The notes: generated by a model not told the origin, from the sequence alone. A stretch of 64,000 nt of DNA from Geodermatophilus dictyosporus (GCF_900115505.1 NZ_FOWQ01000002.1:310001-374000), one strand, 5' to 3'; counted from the first letter of the stretch, positions 55,666 through 64,000 are shown. Numbers and translations: made by a program.

Positions 55666-55864
55666 CACCGGTTCCTCACGCGAGGCACAGTAGCCGCGTC
55701 CGCGGGGTGTCGGCGACAGGCACACCGGTGCGCGCACCTCTGTTCCCCCACCGTCCCCACGCATCCAACCCGACGCCTCCGGGCACTCGCGCACCGGGTG
55801 GCCGGTGCGGCCGGGCGGCCGGTGCGCTGCCCGCGCCCCCGGTGCGCCGTACGCTCGCCCCGCC

Positions 55865-56332
55865 ATGAGCCGACCCGACCGCCGCTCTCCCCGCACCCGC
55901 CGCGACCGGCACGGCCGGGGTCTGCGGGGCCGCCTGGTGCCCGGCGACGTGCCGCTCGCGCGCAGCCGCGCCGAGCAGTTCGACGACCTGGTCCTCGACG
56001 CGGTGGAGGACCTCGAGCGCCGCTGGGAGCGGGAGCTGGCCGGGGTCGAGTTCGCCGTCGAGGACGTGCCGTGGGTCGACCACACCGACCCCGACGAGGT
56101 GGTGCTCGACCCCGACGTCCTCGACGACGGCACGGTGCCGCTGGCGCGGGTGCTGCCCGCCCACCGCGAGGACGGTCGCGAGGTGCCGGCGCGGATCGTC
56201 GTCTACCGGCGGCCGCTGGAGATCCGGGCGCACGACCGCGACGACCTCGCCGACCTCGTCCGCGACGTCGTCGTCGACCAGGTGGCCGTGCTGCTGGGCC
56301 GCGACCCGGAGGAGATCGACCCGACGGGTTAG
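55865..56332 (+). CDS. Zincin-like metallopeptidase-family protein, HExxH missing
   Basis: 155 residues. An Arg-rich N-terminus is followed by FDDLVLDAVEDLERRWERELAGVEFAVEDVPWV, the usual start of this family. The C-terminus, where related zincin-like proteins have HExxH, reads VRDVVVDQVAVLLG: neither histidine is present. It may be a structural or regulatory relative. A TACGCT hexamer lies 9 bases before the ATG. It faces the DUF3499 gene divergently, with 199 bases between them, and sits close to whiB2, as in mycobacteria. Confidence 0.75.
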   Translation: MSRPDRRSPRTRRDRHGRGLRGRLVPGDVPLARSRAEQFDDLVLDAVEDLERRWERELAGVEFAVEDVPWVDHTDPDEVVLDPDVLDDGTVPLARVLPAHREDGREVPARIVVYRRPLEIRAHDRDDLADLVRDVVVDQVAVLLGRDPEEIDPTG

Positions 56333-56337
56333 TCGAA

Positions 56338-56392
56338 GGACCCCCTCGCCCCCACCGCTCGCACGCTCGCGGCGGGCCCCTGCGAGGGGGCC
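56338..56392 (+). repeat. Bulged-A 3' hairpin element, copy 6 (zincin-like gene)
   Basis: Five bases after the stop it opens GGACCCCCTCGC and closes GCGAGGGGGCC, with the A of GGACC unpaired. It also lies 2 bases from the stop of the convergent gene, so it may end both transcripts. Confidence 0.8.
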
Positions 56393-56394
56393 GT

Positions 56395-57312
56395 TCAGGT
56401 GCCTGTCCGGACCGGGCTGCCGAGGGCGGCGGCGAGGCGGCGGGCCTCCTCCAGGCGGGCGCGGGCGAAGGCGGCGTCGAGGCCGTCGCCGCGGTCGGCC
56501 CGGGTCAGCCGGGCGACGAGCTGCTCCAGCGCGACGGCGTGCCACAGCAGGCCGACGTCGGGCTCCTCCCACCCGGCGGTGCGCGTCCGGACGACGTCGG
56601 CGACGCGCCCGCGGTCGTCGGCGTCGGGCGTGGTGGCCCACAGCGTCAGCAGGTCGCGGTGACGGGGCACGGGCCGCACGCCCGACCACTCGAGGACCAC
56701 CAGCCGCCCCTCCGCGTCGGGCCCGGTGGCCTCCGCGGTGGTGTCGACGACGGCGTTGGCGGCGCGCAGGTCGCCGTGGCCGGCCTCCGACAGCGGCAGC
56801 TGTGCCGCGGCCGCCCGCACCGCCCGCAGCTCGCCGACCCGCAACCCGCCGCGCAGCAGGCGGGCCGCGTCGCCCACGGTGCCGCGCGCCCGGCGCAGCA
56901 CCGGTGCGACGGGCGGGGACCACGGCTCCCCCGCGGGGACCGGCAGGGGCGCGATGCGCAGGGCGGACTCGACCGCCACCGCCGTCCACCGCGGCCCGCC
57001 GGAGGGGCCGGGGTGCACCCGCCGGGACAGCAGCCAGCGGCCGTCCTCGGCCGTGGCGAGGACCTCCGGGACGCCGACCTGCCGGTCGGCGGCCCAGCGC
57101 CGGCCCCGCAGCTCGGCGCGCAGCCGGCGCAGCCCGCTCTCGGTGACGGCGAGGTCGAGCACGGCGTCGGCGAGCACCCCCTGGACGACGCCGAGGCGGG
57201 TGCTGAGGTCGGTGACCGCGAGCAGCGGGCCGCCGGCCCCGAGCTCGGCGAGCAGTGCGGCGACCCGCTCCCGCACCGCCGTCCCCGCCGCACCCGACGC
57301 GCTCCCCGCCAC
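56395..57312 (-). CDS. APH/protein-kinase-fold hypothetical protein
   Basis: 305 residues, no close family named. GHGDLRAANAVVD (near residue 197-209) looks like the H-G-D-x4-N catalytic loop of aminoglycoside phosphotransferase-type kinases, and VVLEWSGVRPVPRHRDLLTLWA fits the Mg-binding D-x-G region that follows (here Glu/Ser-Gly). A glycine-rich ATP loop is not obvious. The protein could be an inactive kinase-like protein. It is located between the zincin gene and an unknown membrane protein. The start is weakly supported. Confidence 0.55.
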   Translation of the reverse strand: MAGSASGAAGTAVRERVAALLAELGAGGPLLAVTDLSTRLGVVQGVLADAVLDLAVTESGLRRLRAELRGRRWAADRQVGVPEVLATAEDGRWLLSRRVHPGPSGGPRWTAVAVESALRIAPLPVPAGEPWSPPVAPVLRRARGTVGDAARLLRGGLRVGELRAVRAAAAQLPLSEAGHGDLRAANAVVDTTAEATGPDAEGRLVVLEWSGVRPVPRHRDLLTLWATTPDADDRGRVADVVRTRTAGWEEPDVGLLWHAVALEQLVARLTRADRGDGLDAAFARARLEEARRLAAALGSPVRTGT

Positions 57313-57385
57313 CCGGGGATCGTGACAGGGACCCCGGCGGGTCGCACGGAGGGCCGGCACGGGCGGGACTGCGATGCTCTCGGGG

Positions 57386-58417
57386 ATGGACTCCCCCGCT
57401 CCGGTCGCCGCCTGGGTCGTGCTGGCCGTGGCGCTGCTGGCGCTGGGCGCGGTGGCCGCCGGCCTGCTGCTGGGCCGGCGCGGGCGGGCCGCCGCCGAGC
57501 CCGAGGCCCAGCCCGAGGCCCAGCCCGAGGCCGAGCCCGCCGGGCCCGAGACCCCGGCCCGTCCGGCCGGCCGGCGCTGGGCGCAGGACGACCTGCCCGG
57601 GTTCCTCGAGTCGCCCCCCGGCACGCCGGCGACCGTCGGCCCGGGGCCTCCCCCGCCGCCGGTGCCGGCTCCCGGCCCGGCCGGGCCCGACCCGGCGGGC
57701 CGGACGGTGGCCGGGCTGGCCGTCGCGGCGCTGGCGCTGGTCGCCGTGCTCGCCGCGGTCGCGGGCGTCGCGCGGGGCGGGGACGCCCTCCCCGGCGCGC
57801 ACGCGACGGCGCCCGAGCCGCGGGCGCCGGCCCCCACGGCGACCCCGCCGACCACCGCCCCGACGGAGCTGCCGCCCGTCCCCGCCGACCCGCTGCCCGG
57901 CGAGCGGGGCGCGGGCGCGCTGGCCACGCGGTCGGTGCCCCTCGGCGACGACGGCGTGACCGCGCGGCTGGCGCTCGGCGGGCTGGTGCTGGAGCGGCGG
58001 GCGGTCGGCGTGACCGTCGCCTACCCGTCGGTGAGCGTGACCGTGGGTGAGGGCGAGGCGCTGGCGCACGTGCTGCTGCCCACCTGGAACTGCCTGGGCG
58101 GCACGGCGCCGGCCGACCCGGCCGCGGCCGGCTGCACGCCCGCCGGCGTCGAGTACGCCGACCTCCCGACGCCGGCGCTGGAGGTCACCCGCGACGGCGA
58201 CGCGCTGCGGCTGACCGGGCGCTTCCCCACCTACACCCGCCCGTCGGGGACGCCGCCGACCTACACCGGCCGGGTCTACCCGCTGAGCGTCACGGTGGTG
58301 CCGGCCGGGCCGCTGCGCGACGGGCAGGCGCGCGCCGAGGGGGCACTGTTCCTGGGCACCGACCGCGCGGAGTCGCTGCCCGACCCGGCGCTCAGCCGGA
58401 TCCGCGTCGCCGGCTGA
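57386..58417 (+). CDS. Hypothetical two-helix membrane protein
   Basis: 343 residues; unrecognised. N-terminal helix (about 9-28), a Pro/Glu-rich linker (with repeated EAQPEAQPEAEPAG), a second helix (about 109-130), another Thr/Pro linker, and an outside domain of about 150 residues with two cysteines (TWNCLGG, AAGCTPAG) suited to one disulfide. The beta-rich domain contains GVTVAYPSVSVTVGEGEALAHVLLP. Its stop overlaps the 3' end of the next gene by 26 bases. Confidence 0.6.
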   Translation: MDSPAPVAAWVVLAVALLALGAVAAGLLLGRRGRAAAEPEAQPEAQPEAEPAGPETPARPAGRRWAQDDLPGFLESPPGTPATVGPGPPPPPVPAPGPAGPDPAGRTVAGLAVAALALVAVLAAVAGVARGGDALPGAHATAPEPRAPAPTATPPTTAPTELPPVPADPLPGERGAGALATRSVPLGDDGVTARLALGGLVLERRAVGVTVAYPSVSVTVGEGEALAHVLLPTWNCLGGTAPADPAAAGCTPAGVEYADLPTPALEVTRDGDALRLTGRFPTYTRPSGTPPTYTGRVYPLSVTVVPAGPLRDGQARAEGALFLGTDRAESLPDPALSRIRVAG

Positions 58418-59297
58418 GCGGCGCCACCGGCAGGTGGGCCGCGCCCCGGTCGAGGACCGCCCGCAGCGCCCGGCCGCGGCCGGAGAGGGTCACGCCGACG
58501 GCGGGTGCGCCACGGGCGGTGGTCAGCCCGCCCAGCTCCGAGCGCCCCCACCAGGGCAGCCGGTCCGCACCGTCCACGAGCGTCAGCAGGCCGGCGCGCA
58601 GCCGGCCGCCGTCGGTCACCGTGGCCACCTCGACGCGGCCCAGCGCGGCGTGCAGCCGGGCGGCGGCGCGCACCAGGTCGCGGGCGCGCCGGTCGCGCTC
58701 CCCGGCCAGCAGCGCGGGTAGCGCGCGGTCGAGGTCGCGGGCGTCCCGGCTGCGCACGACCCGGCCGGGGGCCACGGCGTCGAGGTCGTCGACCAGGCGG
58801 GTGGTGCGCGCGCTCGCCACCCGGGCGTCGGGCCGCAGCCGGGCCAGCGCCCGCACGGTGGGGTCGCCCAGCGGCAGCCCGGCCAGCCGCAGCCGCCAGG
58901 GCCGCCGCAGCGAGGCGAGCAGGTCGAGGACGCCGGCCGCGAGCCGGTCCGCGGCGTCCTCGTCCCGGGCCGGCAGCCGTGCGGGCGGGCGGCCGCCGGG
59001 CGCGGGCAGGCCGTCGCCGAGCACGGTGGCGGTCACGACCGGGCCGGTCGTCGCCAGCGCCAGCAGCGCCAGCGCGTCGGGGCGGCCCGACCCGCGGGGC
59101 CCGACGACGACGGCCACGGGCACCAGCCGCGGTCGCCGGTGCACCGACTGCACGGACAGCACGGTCGTCAGCCACGGCGCCTCGGCGGTGACCGGTGCGG
59201 CGAGCGCCCGGGCCAGCGGCACGGCGGCGCGGACCTCACGGGCGACGTCGGCCCGGCCCCGTGCCGTGCGCGTGTGCCTGTCCCCGCCCGCCACCAC
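58392..59297 (-). CDS. Hypothetical protein, Arg/Ala-rich
   Basis: 301 residues; unrecognised. VPVAVVVGPRGSGRPDALALLALA resembles a degenerate P-loop (G-P-R-G-S-G-R) but without the lysine, and the rest is an alpha/beta pattern with RRPWRLRLAGLPLGDPTVRAL. No conserved catalytic set stands out. It ends inside the 3' end of the opposing gene (26-base overlap). Codon use is like the neighbours. Start GTG-GTG at 59297. Confidence 0.5.
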   Translation of the reverse strand: MVAGGDRHTRTARGRADVAREVRAAVPLARALAAPVTAEAPWLTTVLSVQSVHRRPRLVPVAVVVGPRGSGRPDALALLALATTGPVVTATVLGDGLPAPGGRPPARLPARDEDAADRLAAGVLDLLASLRRPWRLRLAGLPLGDPTVRALARLRPDARVASARTTRLVDDLDAVAPGRVVRSRDARDLDRALPALLAGERDRRARDLVRAAARLHAALGRVEVATVTDGGRLRAGLLTLVDGADRLPWWGRSELGGLTTARGAPAVGVTLSGRGRALRAVLDRGAAHLPVAPLSRRRGSG

Positions 59298-59339
59298 GCC
59301 ATCCGACCACAGCGCCGGGGAACCGGCCCTGGGGACGCC

Positions 59340-59372
59340 GCAGCCCCCGACGGCGGTGCCGTCGGGGGCTGC
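59340..59372. terminator. Perfect 15-bp hairpin, three-base loop
   Basis: 59340-59354 pairs fully with 59358-59372. It lies downstream of whiB2 and upstream of the hypothetical gene at 58392, and would stop readthrough from whiB2. Confidence 0.7.
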
Positions 59373-59421
59373 GGGGAGTGGACGGGGGGACGTCGCACGT
59401 CGGTGTGCCGGTGCCCGATCC

Positions 59422-59464
59422 GGCTCCCTCCCGGGCTCCCCGAGAGGGGCCGGAGGAGGGAGCC
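59422..59464 (-). terminator. whiB2 terminator hairpin
   Basis: GGCTCCCTCC pairs with GGAGGGAGCC (59422-59431 / 59455-59464), four bases after the whiB2 stop. Confidence 0.7.
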
Positions 59465-59468
59465 TGGC

Positions 59469-59804
59469 TCACATCGCGCGGCGGCGCAGGCGGCGGCGCT
59501 CCCGCTCGGAGAGCCCGCCCCAGATGCCGAAGCGCTCGTCGTTGGCGAGGGCGTACTCCAGGCACTCGGCCTTGACCTCGCAGCCGGTGCAGATCTTCTT
59601 CGCCTCGCGGGTGGAGCCGCCCTTCTCGGGGAAGAACGCCTCGGGGTCGGTCTCGGCGCACAGCGCGCGCTCCTGCCACGACTGGGCCTCGTCCTGCAGG
59701 GCCATGCCGAGCACCCCCATCAGACCCTGGTCGGGCCGGTCGGCGCTGCGTCCGCCCCGCTCCGTCGAGCCGATGTAGTCACTCAGCCACGAGACCTCTG
59801 CCAT
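59469..59804 (-). CDS. whiB2: WhiB2-like iron-sulfur regulator
   Basis: 111 residues. The four cluster cysteines are C49, C72, C75 and C81 (ALCAETDPEAFFPEKGG, ICTGCEVKAECLEYAL), followed by the GIWGG turn (93-97) and the basic tail ERERRRLRRRAM. The spacing and location next to fbiA point to the WhiB2/WhmD type, needed for septation in mycobacteria. ATG at 59804 has GGGGA upstream. Its promoter lies about 90 bases further up. Confidence 0.93.
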   Translation of the reverse strand: MAEVSWLSDYIGSTERGGRSADRPDQGLMGVLGMALQDEAQSWQERALCAETDPEAFFPEKGGSTREAKKICTGCEVKAECLEYALANDERFGIWGGLSERERRRLRRRAM

Positions 59805-59890
59805 GACGATGCGTCCCCTTCGCTGTCGTCGTCGGAGGCCAGGTCCCCGGGTCTCCCCCGGGCGTCCCCCCGCGCCTCGCACCGGTCGGA

Positions 59891-59920
59891 ATTACACGCG
59901 TGTCGTTGCCTGAGCGTCAA
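59891..59920 (-). promoter_or_regulatory. whiB2 sigma-A-type promoter
   Basis: On the minus strand TTGACG (59915-59920), 18-base spacer, TGTAAT (59891-59896), the best -35/-10 pair in the window. A perfect palindrome ACACGCGTGT (59894-59903) overlaps the -10 region and might be an operator. The leader to the ATG is about 80 nt. The rest of the 233-base spacer to fbiA holds nothing else I can name. Confidence 0.65.
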
Positions 59921-60037
59921 CTTCGCCCGGTGTAAGCGGTTGACCACACGCGCCCCAGGCGTCCCACCTCGTTCGTCACATCTCGTGCAGGTACTCGACA
60001 CGCCCGGCGAACAGTGGACAACTGCCCATCGGGCACG

Positions 60038-60997
60038 ATGAGTTTCGTGGAGATCGTCGTCCTCGCCGGAGGTGTCGGAGGGGCCCGGTTCCTCACCGGT
60101 CTCCGGGACGTCGCGCCGCCGTCGTCGGTCACCGCGGTGGTGAACACCGGCGACGACGTGACCCTGCACGGGCTGCGCGTCTGCCCCGACCTCGACACCG
60201 TCGTCTACACCCTCGGCGGCGCCATCGACCCCGGGCGCGGCTGGGGCCGGGCCGGCGAGACGTGGACGGTCAAGGAGGAGCTGGCCGCCTACGGCGCGGA
60301 GCCCACCTGGTTCGGCCTCGGCGACCGCGACCTCGCCACCCACCTGGTGCGCACCCGCATGCTCGACGCCGGCTACCCCCTCTCCGACGTCACCGCCGCG
60401 CTGGCCGACCGCTGGCAGCCGGGCGTGACCGTGCTGCCGATGAGCGACCAGCGGGTGGAGACCCACGTCGTCGTCGACGACCCCGACACCGGCCGCCGCG
60501 GGGCGATCCACTTCCAGGAGTGGTGGGTGCGCCACCGCGCCGAGCCCGCGCCGCACGCCTTCGTGCAGGTCGGCGCCGAGCGCGCCCGCCCGGCGCCCGG
60601 CGTGGCCGAGGCGCTGGCCCGCGCCGACGCCGTCGTCCTGGCGCCGTCGAACCCGGTCGTGTCGATCGGCACGATCCTCGGCGTGCCGGGTCTGCGCGAC
60701 GCGCTGCGCGCAACCCCGGGCCGCGTGGTGGGGATCTCCCCGATCATCGGTGGCGCGGTGGTGCGCGGCATGGCCGACCGCTGCCTGCCGGTGCTCGGCG
60801 TCGAGGTCAGCGCCGAGGGCGTCGGCCGGCACTACGGCGCCCGCTCCGCCGGCGGCCTGCTCGACGCGTGGCTGGTGCACGAGGACGACCCCGCGCAGGT
60901 CCCCGGAGTCGACGTCCGCGCCGTGCCGCTGCTGATGAGCTCGCCCGGGGCCACCGCCGCGATGGCCCGCGCCGCACTGGACGCCGCCGGTGTCTGA
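60038..60997 (+). CDS. fbiA: FbiA/CofD: phosphoenolpyruvyl/2-phospholactate transferase of F420 synthesis
   Basis: About 319 residues. [79 protein letters not shown] and [17 protein letters not shown] are all typical of the family. It joins the phospholactate or phosphoenolpyruvate-derived unit to Fo. The ATG at 60038 and a GTG 12 bases further on are both possible. Its stop overlaps the fbiB start by 8 bases. Confidence 0.95.
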   Translation: MSFVEIVVLAGGVGGARFLTGLRDVAPPSSVTAVVNTGDDVTLHGLRVCPDLDTVVYTLGGAIDPGRGWGRAGETWTVKEELAAYGAEPTWFGLGDRDLATHLVRTRMLDAGYPLSDVTAALADRWQPGVTVLPMSDQRVETHVVVDDPDTGRRGAIHFQEWWVRHRAEPAPHAFVQVGAERARPAPGVAEALARADAVVLAPSNPVVSIGTILGVPGLRDALRATPGRVVGISPIIGGAVVRGMADRCLPVLGVEVSAEGVGRHYGARSAGGLLDAWLVHEDDPAQVPGVDVRAVPLLMSSPGATAAMARAALDAAGV

Positions 60998-62042
60998 GCC
61001 GGCGGGCATCCGGGTCCTCCCGGTCGCGGGACTGCCGGAGTTCGCCCCCGGCGACGACCTGGCCGGCGCGGTCGCCGGGGCCGCGCCCTGGCTGGCCGAC
61101 GGCGACGTCGTCGTCGTCACCTCCAAGGTGGTCTCGAAGGTGGAGGGCCGGGTGGTCCCCGTGCCGCCCGGCGCCGACCACGAGGCCGTGCGCCAGCGGG
61201 CCATCGACGCGGAGACCGTGCGGGTCGTGGCCCGCCGCGGCCCGCTGAGGATCGTGGAGACCCGCCAGGGCTGGGTGGTGGCCGCCGCCGGCATCGACGC
61301 CTCCAACGTGCCCGGCGACTCCCTCGTGCTGCTGCCCGAGGACGCCGACGCCTCGGCGCGGGGGCTGCGCGCCCGGCTGCACGAGCTGCTCGGCGTCGAG
61401 GTGGCGGTGGTCGTCAGCGACACCTTCGGCCGCACCTGGCGCGAGGGGCTCACCGACGTCGCGGTCGGCTCCGCGGGCATCGCCGCGCTGACCGACCACC
61501 GCGGCGCCGTCGACGCCCACGGCAACCGGCTGGAGACCACCCAGGTCGCCGTCGTCGACGAGCTCGCCTCGGCCGCCGACCTGGTCAAGGGCAAGCTCGA
61601 CGGCGTGCCGGTCGCCGTCGTCCGGGGGCTGTCCTTCACCGCGCCGAGGGCCGACGACGGCACGCGGCCGCTGGTGCGGCTGGGCCCCGGCGACCTGTTC
61701 CCCTACGGCAGCCGCGACCTGGTGGCCAGCCGGGTGCCGGTGGCCGACCTGGTGCCGCGGCCGGGCGACCGCGAGGCGGTGGCCGAGGCCTTCCGCGTGG
61801 CCAGCGCGGCGCTGCCGGAGTTCCCGGTGGTGCTGCGGCACGGCGGGGAGGGCGACGGCGTCGTCGACGTCCACCTGTACGAGCGGGTCACCACGACGAC
61901 GGCGCTCAACCTCGGCGCGCTGGTCGGCGCGGTGCTGGTGCAGCTGCACGCGGAGGGCTGGGCCACCCGCTGGGAGCCGGTCGGCACGCCGGGCGGGTCG
62001 TCACTCGTCGGGAGGCTGTGGCTGGGCTCGCCGCGGGTCTGA
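60990..62042 (+). CDS. fbiB: FbiB: F420-0:L-glutamate ligase with a shortened C-terminal domain
   Basis: 350 residues against about 450 for mycobacterial FbiB. The CofE-like ligase domain (about 1-245) is complete: [53 protein letters not shown] and [13 protein letters not shown]. The normal C-terminal FMN nitroreductase domain of about 200 residues is reduced to about 100 ([39 protein letters not shown]), lacking an N-terminal RRSxRxF-like segment. The ligase should still add glutamates to F420. It overlaps fbiA by 8 bases. Confidence 0.9.
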   Translation: MSEPAGIRVLPVAGLPEFAPGDDLAGAVAGAAPWLADGDVVVVTSKVVSKVEGRVVPVPPGADHEAVRQRAIDAETVRVVARRGPLRIVETRQGWVVAAAGIDASNVPGDSLVLLPEDADASARGLRARLHELLGVEVAVVVSDTFGRTWREGLTDVAVGSAGIAALTDHRGAVDAHGNRLETTQVAVVDELASAADLVKGKLDGVPVAVVRGLSFTAPRADDGTRPLVRLGPGDLFPYGSRDLVASRVPVADLVPRPGDREAVAEAFRVASAALPEFPVVLRHGGEGDGVVDVHLYERVTTTTALNLGALVGAVLVQLHAEGWATRWEPVGTPGGSSLVGRLWLGSPRV

Positions 62043-62057
62043 CGGCCGCGCAGTCGC

Positions 62058-62063
62058 TAGCGT
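62058..62063 (+). promoter_or_regulatory. -10 box of rfbA (leaderless)
   Basis: TAGCGT, 8 bases before the ATG at 62072. It separates rfbA from the fbiAB operon despite only 29 bases between coding regions. Confidence 0.5.
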
Positions 62064-62071
62064 CGCCGGAC

Positions 62072-62938
62072 ATGCGGGGGATCATCCTGGCCGGGGGCAC
62101 GGGCAGCCGCCTGTTCCCCATCACGCAGGCGGTCAGCAAGCAGCTGATGCCCGTCTACGACAAGCCGATGGTCTACTACCCGCTCTCGACCCTGATGATG
62201 GCCGGCGTCCGCGAGGTGCTGGTGATCACCACCCCCGGCGACCAGGCGGCCTTCCGCGCGCTGCTCGGCGACGGTGAGCGGCTCGGGATGCGCATCGAGT
62301 ACGCCGTCCAGGAGCGGCCCGAGGGCCTGGCGCAGGCCTTCCTCATCGGGGCGGGTTTCGTCGGCGACGAGTCGGTGGCCCTGGTGCTGGGCGACAACAT
62401 CTTCTACGGCGCCGGCCTCGGGACCGCCCTGGGCCGGCTGCCCGACCCCGACGGCGGGCACGTGTTCGCCTACCACGTCGCCAACCCGCAGGACTACGGC
62501 GTCGTGGAGTTCGACGGCGCGGGGCGGGTCCTGTCGATCGAGGAGAAGCCGGCGGTACCGAAGAGCTCCTACGCCGTGCCCGGGCTGTACTTCTACGAGT
62601 CGTCGGTGGTCGAGGTGGCCCGCGGGATCGGGCCCAGCGCCCGGGGCGAGCTGGAGATCACCGCCGTCAACGAGCACTACCTGCGGCAGGGCCGGCTGAC
62701 CGTGACCGTCCTGGACCGGGGCACGGCGTGGCTGGACACCGGGACGTTCTCCTCGCTGCGCCAGGCCACGGAGTTCGTCTCGGTGGTCGAGGAGCGGCAG
62801 GGGCTCAAGATCGGCTGCATCGAGGAGGTCGCCTGGCGGCAGGGCTGGCTCGACGACGACGGGCTGCGCCGGGCCGCCGAGCCCCTGGGCAGGAGCGGCT
62901 ACGGCGACTACCTGCTCGGCCTCCTCGACGGCCGCTGA
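62072..62938 (+). CDS. rfbA: Glucose-1-phosphate thymidylyltransferase
   Basis: 288 residues. [39 protein letters not shown] is the nucleotidyltransferase signature; [49 protein letters not shown] and [11 protein letters not shown] follow. It makes dTDP-glucose for rhamnose or related sugars, a linker in actinobacterial cell walls. The other rhamnose genes are not in the window. ATG at 62072 is preceded by a -10 hexamer. Confidence 0.96.
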   Translation: MRGIILAGGTGSRLFPITQAVSKQLMPVYDKPMVYYPLSTLMMAGVREVLVITTPGDQAAFRALLGDGERLGMRIEYAVQERPEGLAQAFLIGAGFVGDESVALVLGDNIFYGAGLGTALGRLPDPDGGHVFAYHVANPQDYGVVEFDGAGRVLSIEEKPAVPKSSYAVPGLYFYESSVVEVARGIGPSARGELEITAVNEHYLRQGRLTVTVLDRGTAWLDTGTFSSLRQATEFVSVVEERQGLKIGCIEEVAWRQGWLDDDGLRRAAEPLGRSGYGDYLLGLLDGR

Positions 62939-62950
62939 GGGGCCCGCGGG

Positions 62951-62967
62951 GATCAGGTGACCTGATC
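62951..62967. repeat. 17-bp palindrome after rfbA
   Basis: GATCAGGT-G-ACCTGATC, perfect 8-bp arms around one base, 13 bases past the rfbA stop. It is too short for a terminator of the local type and resembles a protein-binding site. Confidence 0.5.
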
Positions 62968-62970
62968 GTC

Positions 62971-63009
62971 GCGCGTCCTCCCCCACCGCCCACCGTCGGT
63001 AGGACGCGC
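62971..63009 (+). terminator. rfbA terminator-like hairpin
   Basis: GCGCGTCCT (62971-62979) pairs with AGGACGCGC (63001-63009) around a 21-base loop. It may end the rfbA transcript. The rest of the 171-base gap holds TACGCT near 63063, a likely -10 of the next gene. Confidence 0.5.
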
Positions 63010-63109
63010 TCCCGGGGAGGACGCCGTCGAGCGGCCCCCTCGCCGGGAGCGCCCACCGCCCCTACGCTGCCCCGCACCCGACCCGAGGTCCCGAGGGGGG
63101 CGGAGCACG

Positions 63110-63625
63110 ATGCCCGGAGCCCACGAGGTGCCCCGCGCCGCCTGGACGGCGGGCCGCCGCGCCGTGGCGGTCGCACTCCTGCTGGTCCTCGGCCTCCTGG
63201 CCTGGGCGGTGGTCGAGCTGCTGCGCCCCGACGGCGCCGGTGGCGAGCCCGCAGCGACCACCACCCCGTCGCCGGCAGCCGGCACGACGCCCCCGCCACC
63301 CGCACCGACCACGTCGCCACCGACCCCGCCGGCGATGTCCGACGCCGACCTGCGCGCCGCGTTCCTGGCGCTGGCCGCCCGCGACCGCGGGCACGACCGG
63401 GTGGTGCCGGTCGACGCGCTCCCGGCGGCCGCCGAGCAGGTGTGCGCCACCGTCCGTGCCGATCCGACCGACGCGACGCTCGAGGCGGCGGCGACGTCGC
63501 TGCAGGAGGGCGAGTTCGCGCTCGACGAGGCGCCCTCCTGGGAGTTCCTCGACCTGGCGACCACCGTCTACTGCCCCGACCAGCACCCCCTCGTCGTGCA
63601 GGCGATCGACCTGCGGCTCGGGTGA
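63110..63625 (+). CDS. Membrane-anchored protein with DUF732-like domain
   Basis: 171 residues. A transmembrane helix (about 19-40), a Thr/Pro linker, then SDADLRAAFLALAAR, LPAAAEQVCATVRADP and ATTVYCPDQHPLVVQA, which follow the pattern of DUF732: a helix, then Cys, and a final YCP. Two cysteines may form a disulfide outside the cell. Function unknown. GGAG is near the ATG. Its stop is 4 bases before the stop of the convergent glycosylase gene. Confidence 0.65.
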   Translation: MPGAHEVPRAAWTAGRRAVAVALLLVLGLLAWAVVELLRPDGAGGEPAATTTPSPAAGTTPPPPAPTTSPPTPPAMSDADLRAAFLALAARDRGHDRVVPVDALPAAAEQVCATVRADPTDATLEAAATSLQEGEFALDEAPSWEFLDLATTVYCPDQHPLVVQAIDLRLG

Positions 63626-63629
63626 GTGC

Positions 63630-64000
63630 TCAGATGCGGCGGTGGTCCGTCGGCGCGGTCCGCGGACCGCGGCGCGGCGGCATGCTCCCGCCGACGCGCA
63701 GCAGCCGCACCACCCGCTGCCGGTGCCCCCGCCAGGGCTCGAGCAGCTCCATCATCCCGTCGTCGTCGGTCCTGCGGCCGGCCAGCGACCAGCCGACGAG
63801 GTTCTTCAGGTGGTAGTCGCCGTAGCTGACGGTGTCCGGGCAGCCGTGGGTGCGCTGGACGACCTCTGCCGCCGTCCACACACCGATGCCGGGCACCGTG
63901 CGCAGCCTGCGCTGCAGCGTCGGCGAGTCGCAGCCCTCGTCGGGCTCCAGTGCGTGCGCCACCGACGCGACGTGCAGCAGCGCCCGCCGCCGCGCGCCGT
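63630..64000 (-). CDS. HhH-GPD DNA glycosylase (AlkA-like), C-terminal part
   Basis: At least 123 codons; the gene continues past the window end in frame. RRLRTVPGIGVWTAAEVVQRTHGCPDTVSYGDYHLKN is the helix-hairpin-helix-GPD core, with the catalytic Asp expected in the GDYH segment. PWRGHRQRVVRLL matches the C-terminal part of DNA-3-methyladenine glycosylase II. It should excise alkylated bases. A GTG at 63962 is internal, not the start, because HVASVAHALEPDE extends upstream in the same frame. Confidence 0.85.
   Translation of the reverse strand, partial: GARRRALLHVASVAHALEPDEGCDSPTLQRRLRTVPGIGVWTAAEVVQRTHGCPDTVSYGDYHLKNLVGWSLAGRRTDDDGMMELLEPWRGHRQRVVRLLRVGGSMPPRRGPRTAPTDHRRI

Overview
The window is about 64 kb of very GC-rich DNA, with GC-saturated third codon positions, many GTG starts and frequent 4-base start/stop overlaps. 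It comes from a high-GC actinobacterium. Clear markers are a MtrA-MtrB-LpqB operon, WhiB, AdnAB, a mycothiol-family enzyme, F420 biosynthesis genes, DUF3107, DUF3499, a Rv3235-family protein and a WXG100/EccC pair. The gene order recalls the Mycobacterium tuberculosis chromosome from about Rv3201c to Rv3262, interrupted by family-specific insertions. A Geodermatophilaceae-like genome (Blastococcus, Modestobacter, Geodermatophilus) fits best, but that is inference. Apart from one vapBC pair I see no plasmid, phage, transposase or CRISPR. No tRNA or rRNA gene was recognised.

Layout. 1-8 kb: an oxidoreductase tail, a GNAT enzyme, the adnA-adnB recombination helicase-nuclease operon and a DHFR-like reductase. 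8-15 kb: a cysteine-less alkyltransferase-like protein, a mycothiol-fold protein, a vapBC module bordered by near-identical hairpins, moeZ, a membrane-anchored DUF3152 zinc protease, a hydrolase and TetR regulator sharing a divergent promoter, DUF3107 and a ferritin-like protein. 15-26 kb: a DEAD-box helicase with a long leader and probable CTG start, a beta-propeller protein, hydrolase and MpaB-like oxygenase, a RecB-like nuclease, a PHP phosphoesterase, small membrane proteins, a Nudix hydrolase, a MaoC hydratase and an HTTM membrane pair. 26-37.6 kb: the most accessory-looking stretch, with a WXG100 gene, a giant FHA-FtsK/EccC ATPase, DUF6912, a wax-ester/DGAT-like acyltransferase, a CpaE-like ATPase with a SAF-domain protein, an HTH protein and a LysM protein.

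37.6-64 kb is largely core: secA, an SDR, a PPOX-type enzyme, a GNAT, hpf, comF, lpqB-mtrB-mtrA, ahcY, an HNH/Excalibur lipoprotein, then manA, a SIS-like protein, a Trm112-like protein and phosphomannomutase (mannose activation for the envelope). These are followed by DUF3499, a zincin-like protein, an APH-like protein, two unknowns, whiB2, fbiA-fbiB (F420), a glucose-1-phosphate thymidylyltransferase, an anchored DUF732-like protein and a HhH-GPD glycosylase cut by the window edge.

The most unusual signal is non-coding. Six hairpins of 54-58 nt each begin 1-5 nt after a stop codon in the same orientation as the gene they follow. All open with GGACC and close with GGCC, so each has one unpaired A at the same place in its outer stem, while the stem sequences differ and co-vary. 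They look like a dispersed, structure-conserved 3'-end element (9628, 14435, 41961, 48523, 55258, 56338). Other points of interest are a 23-bp tandem repeat that includes the manA stop codon, a shortened FbiB, an orphan EccC with two altered Walker A motifs, and frequent leaderless-type promoters (TANNNT 5-9 nt before the start codon).
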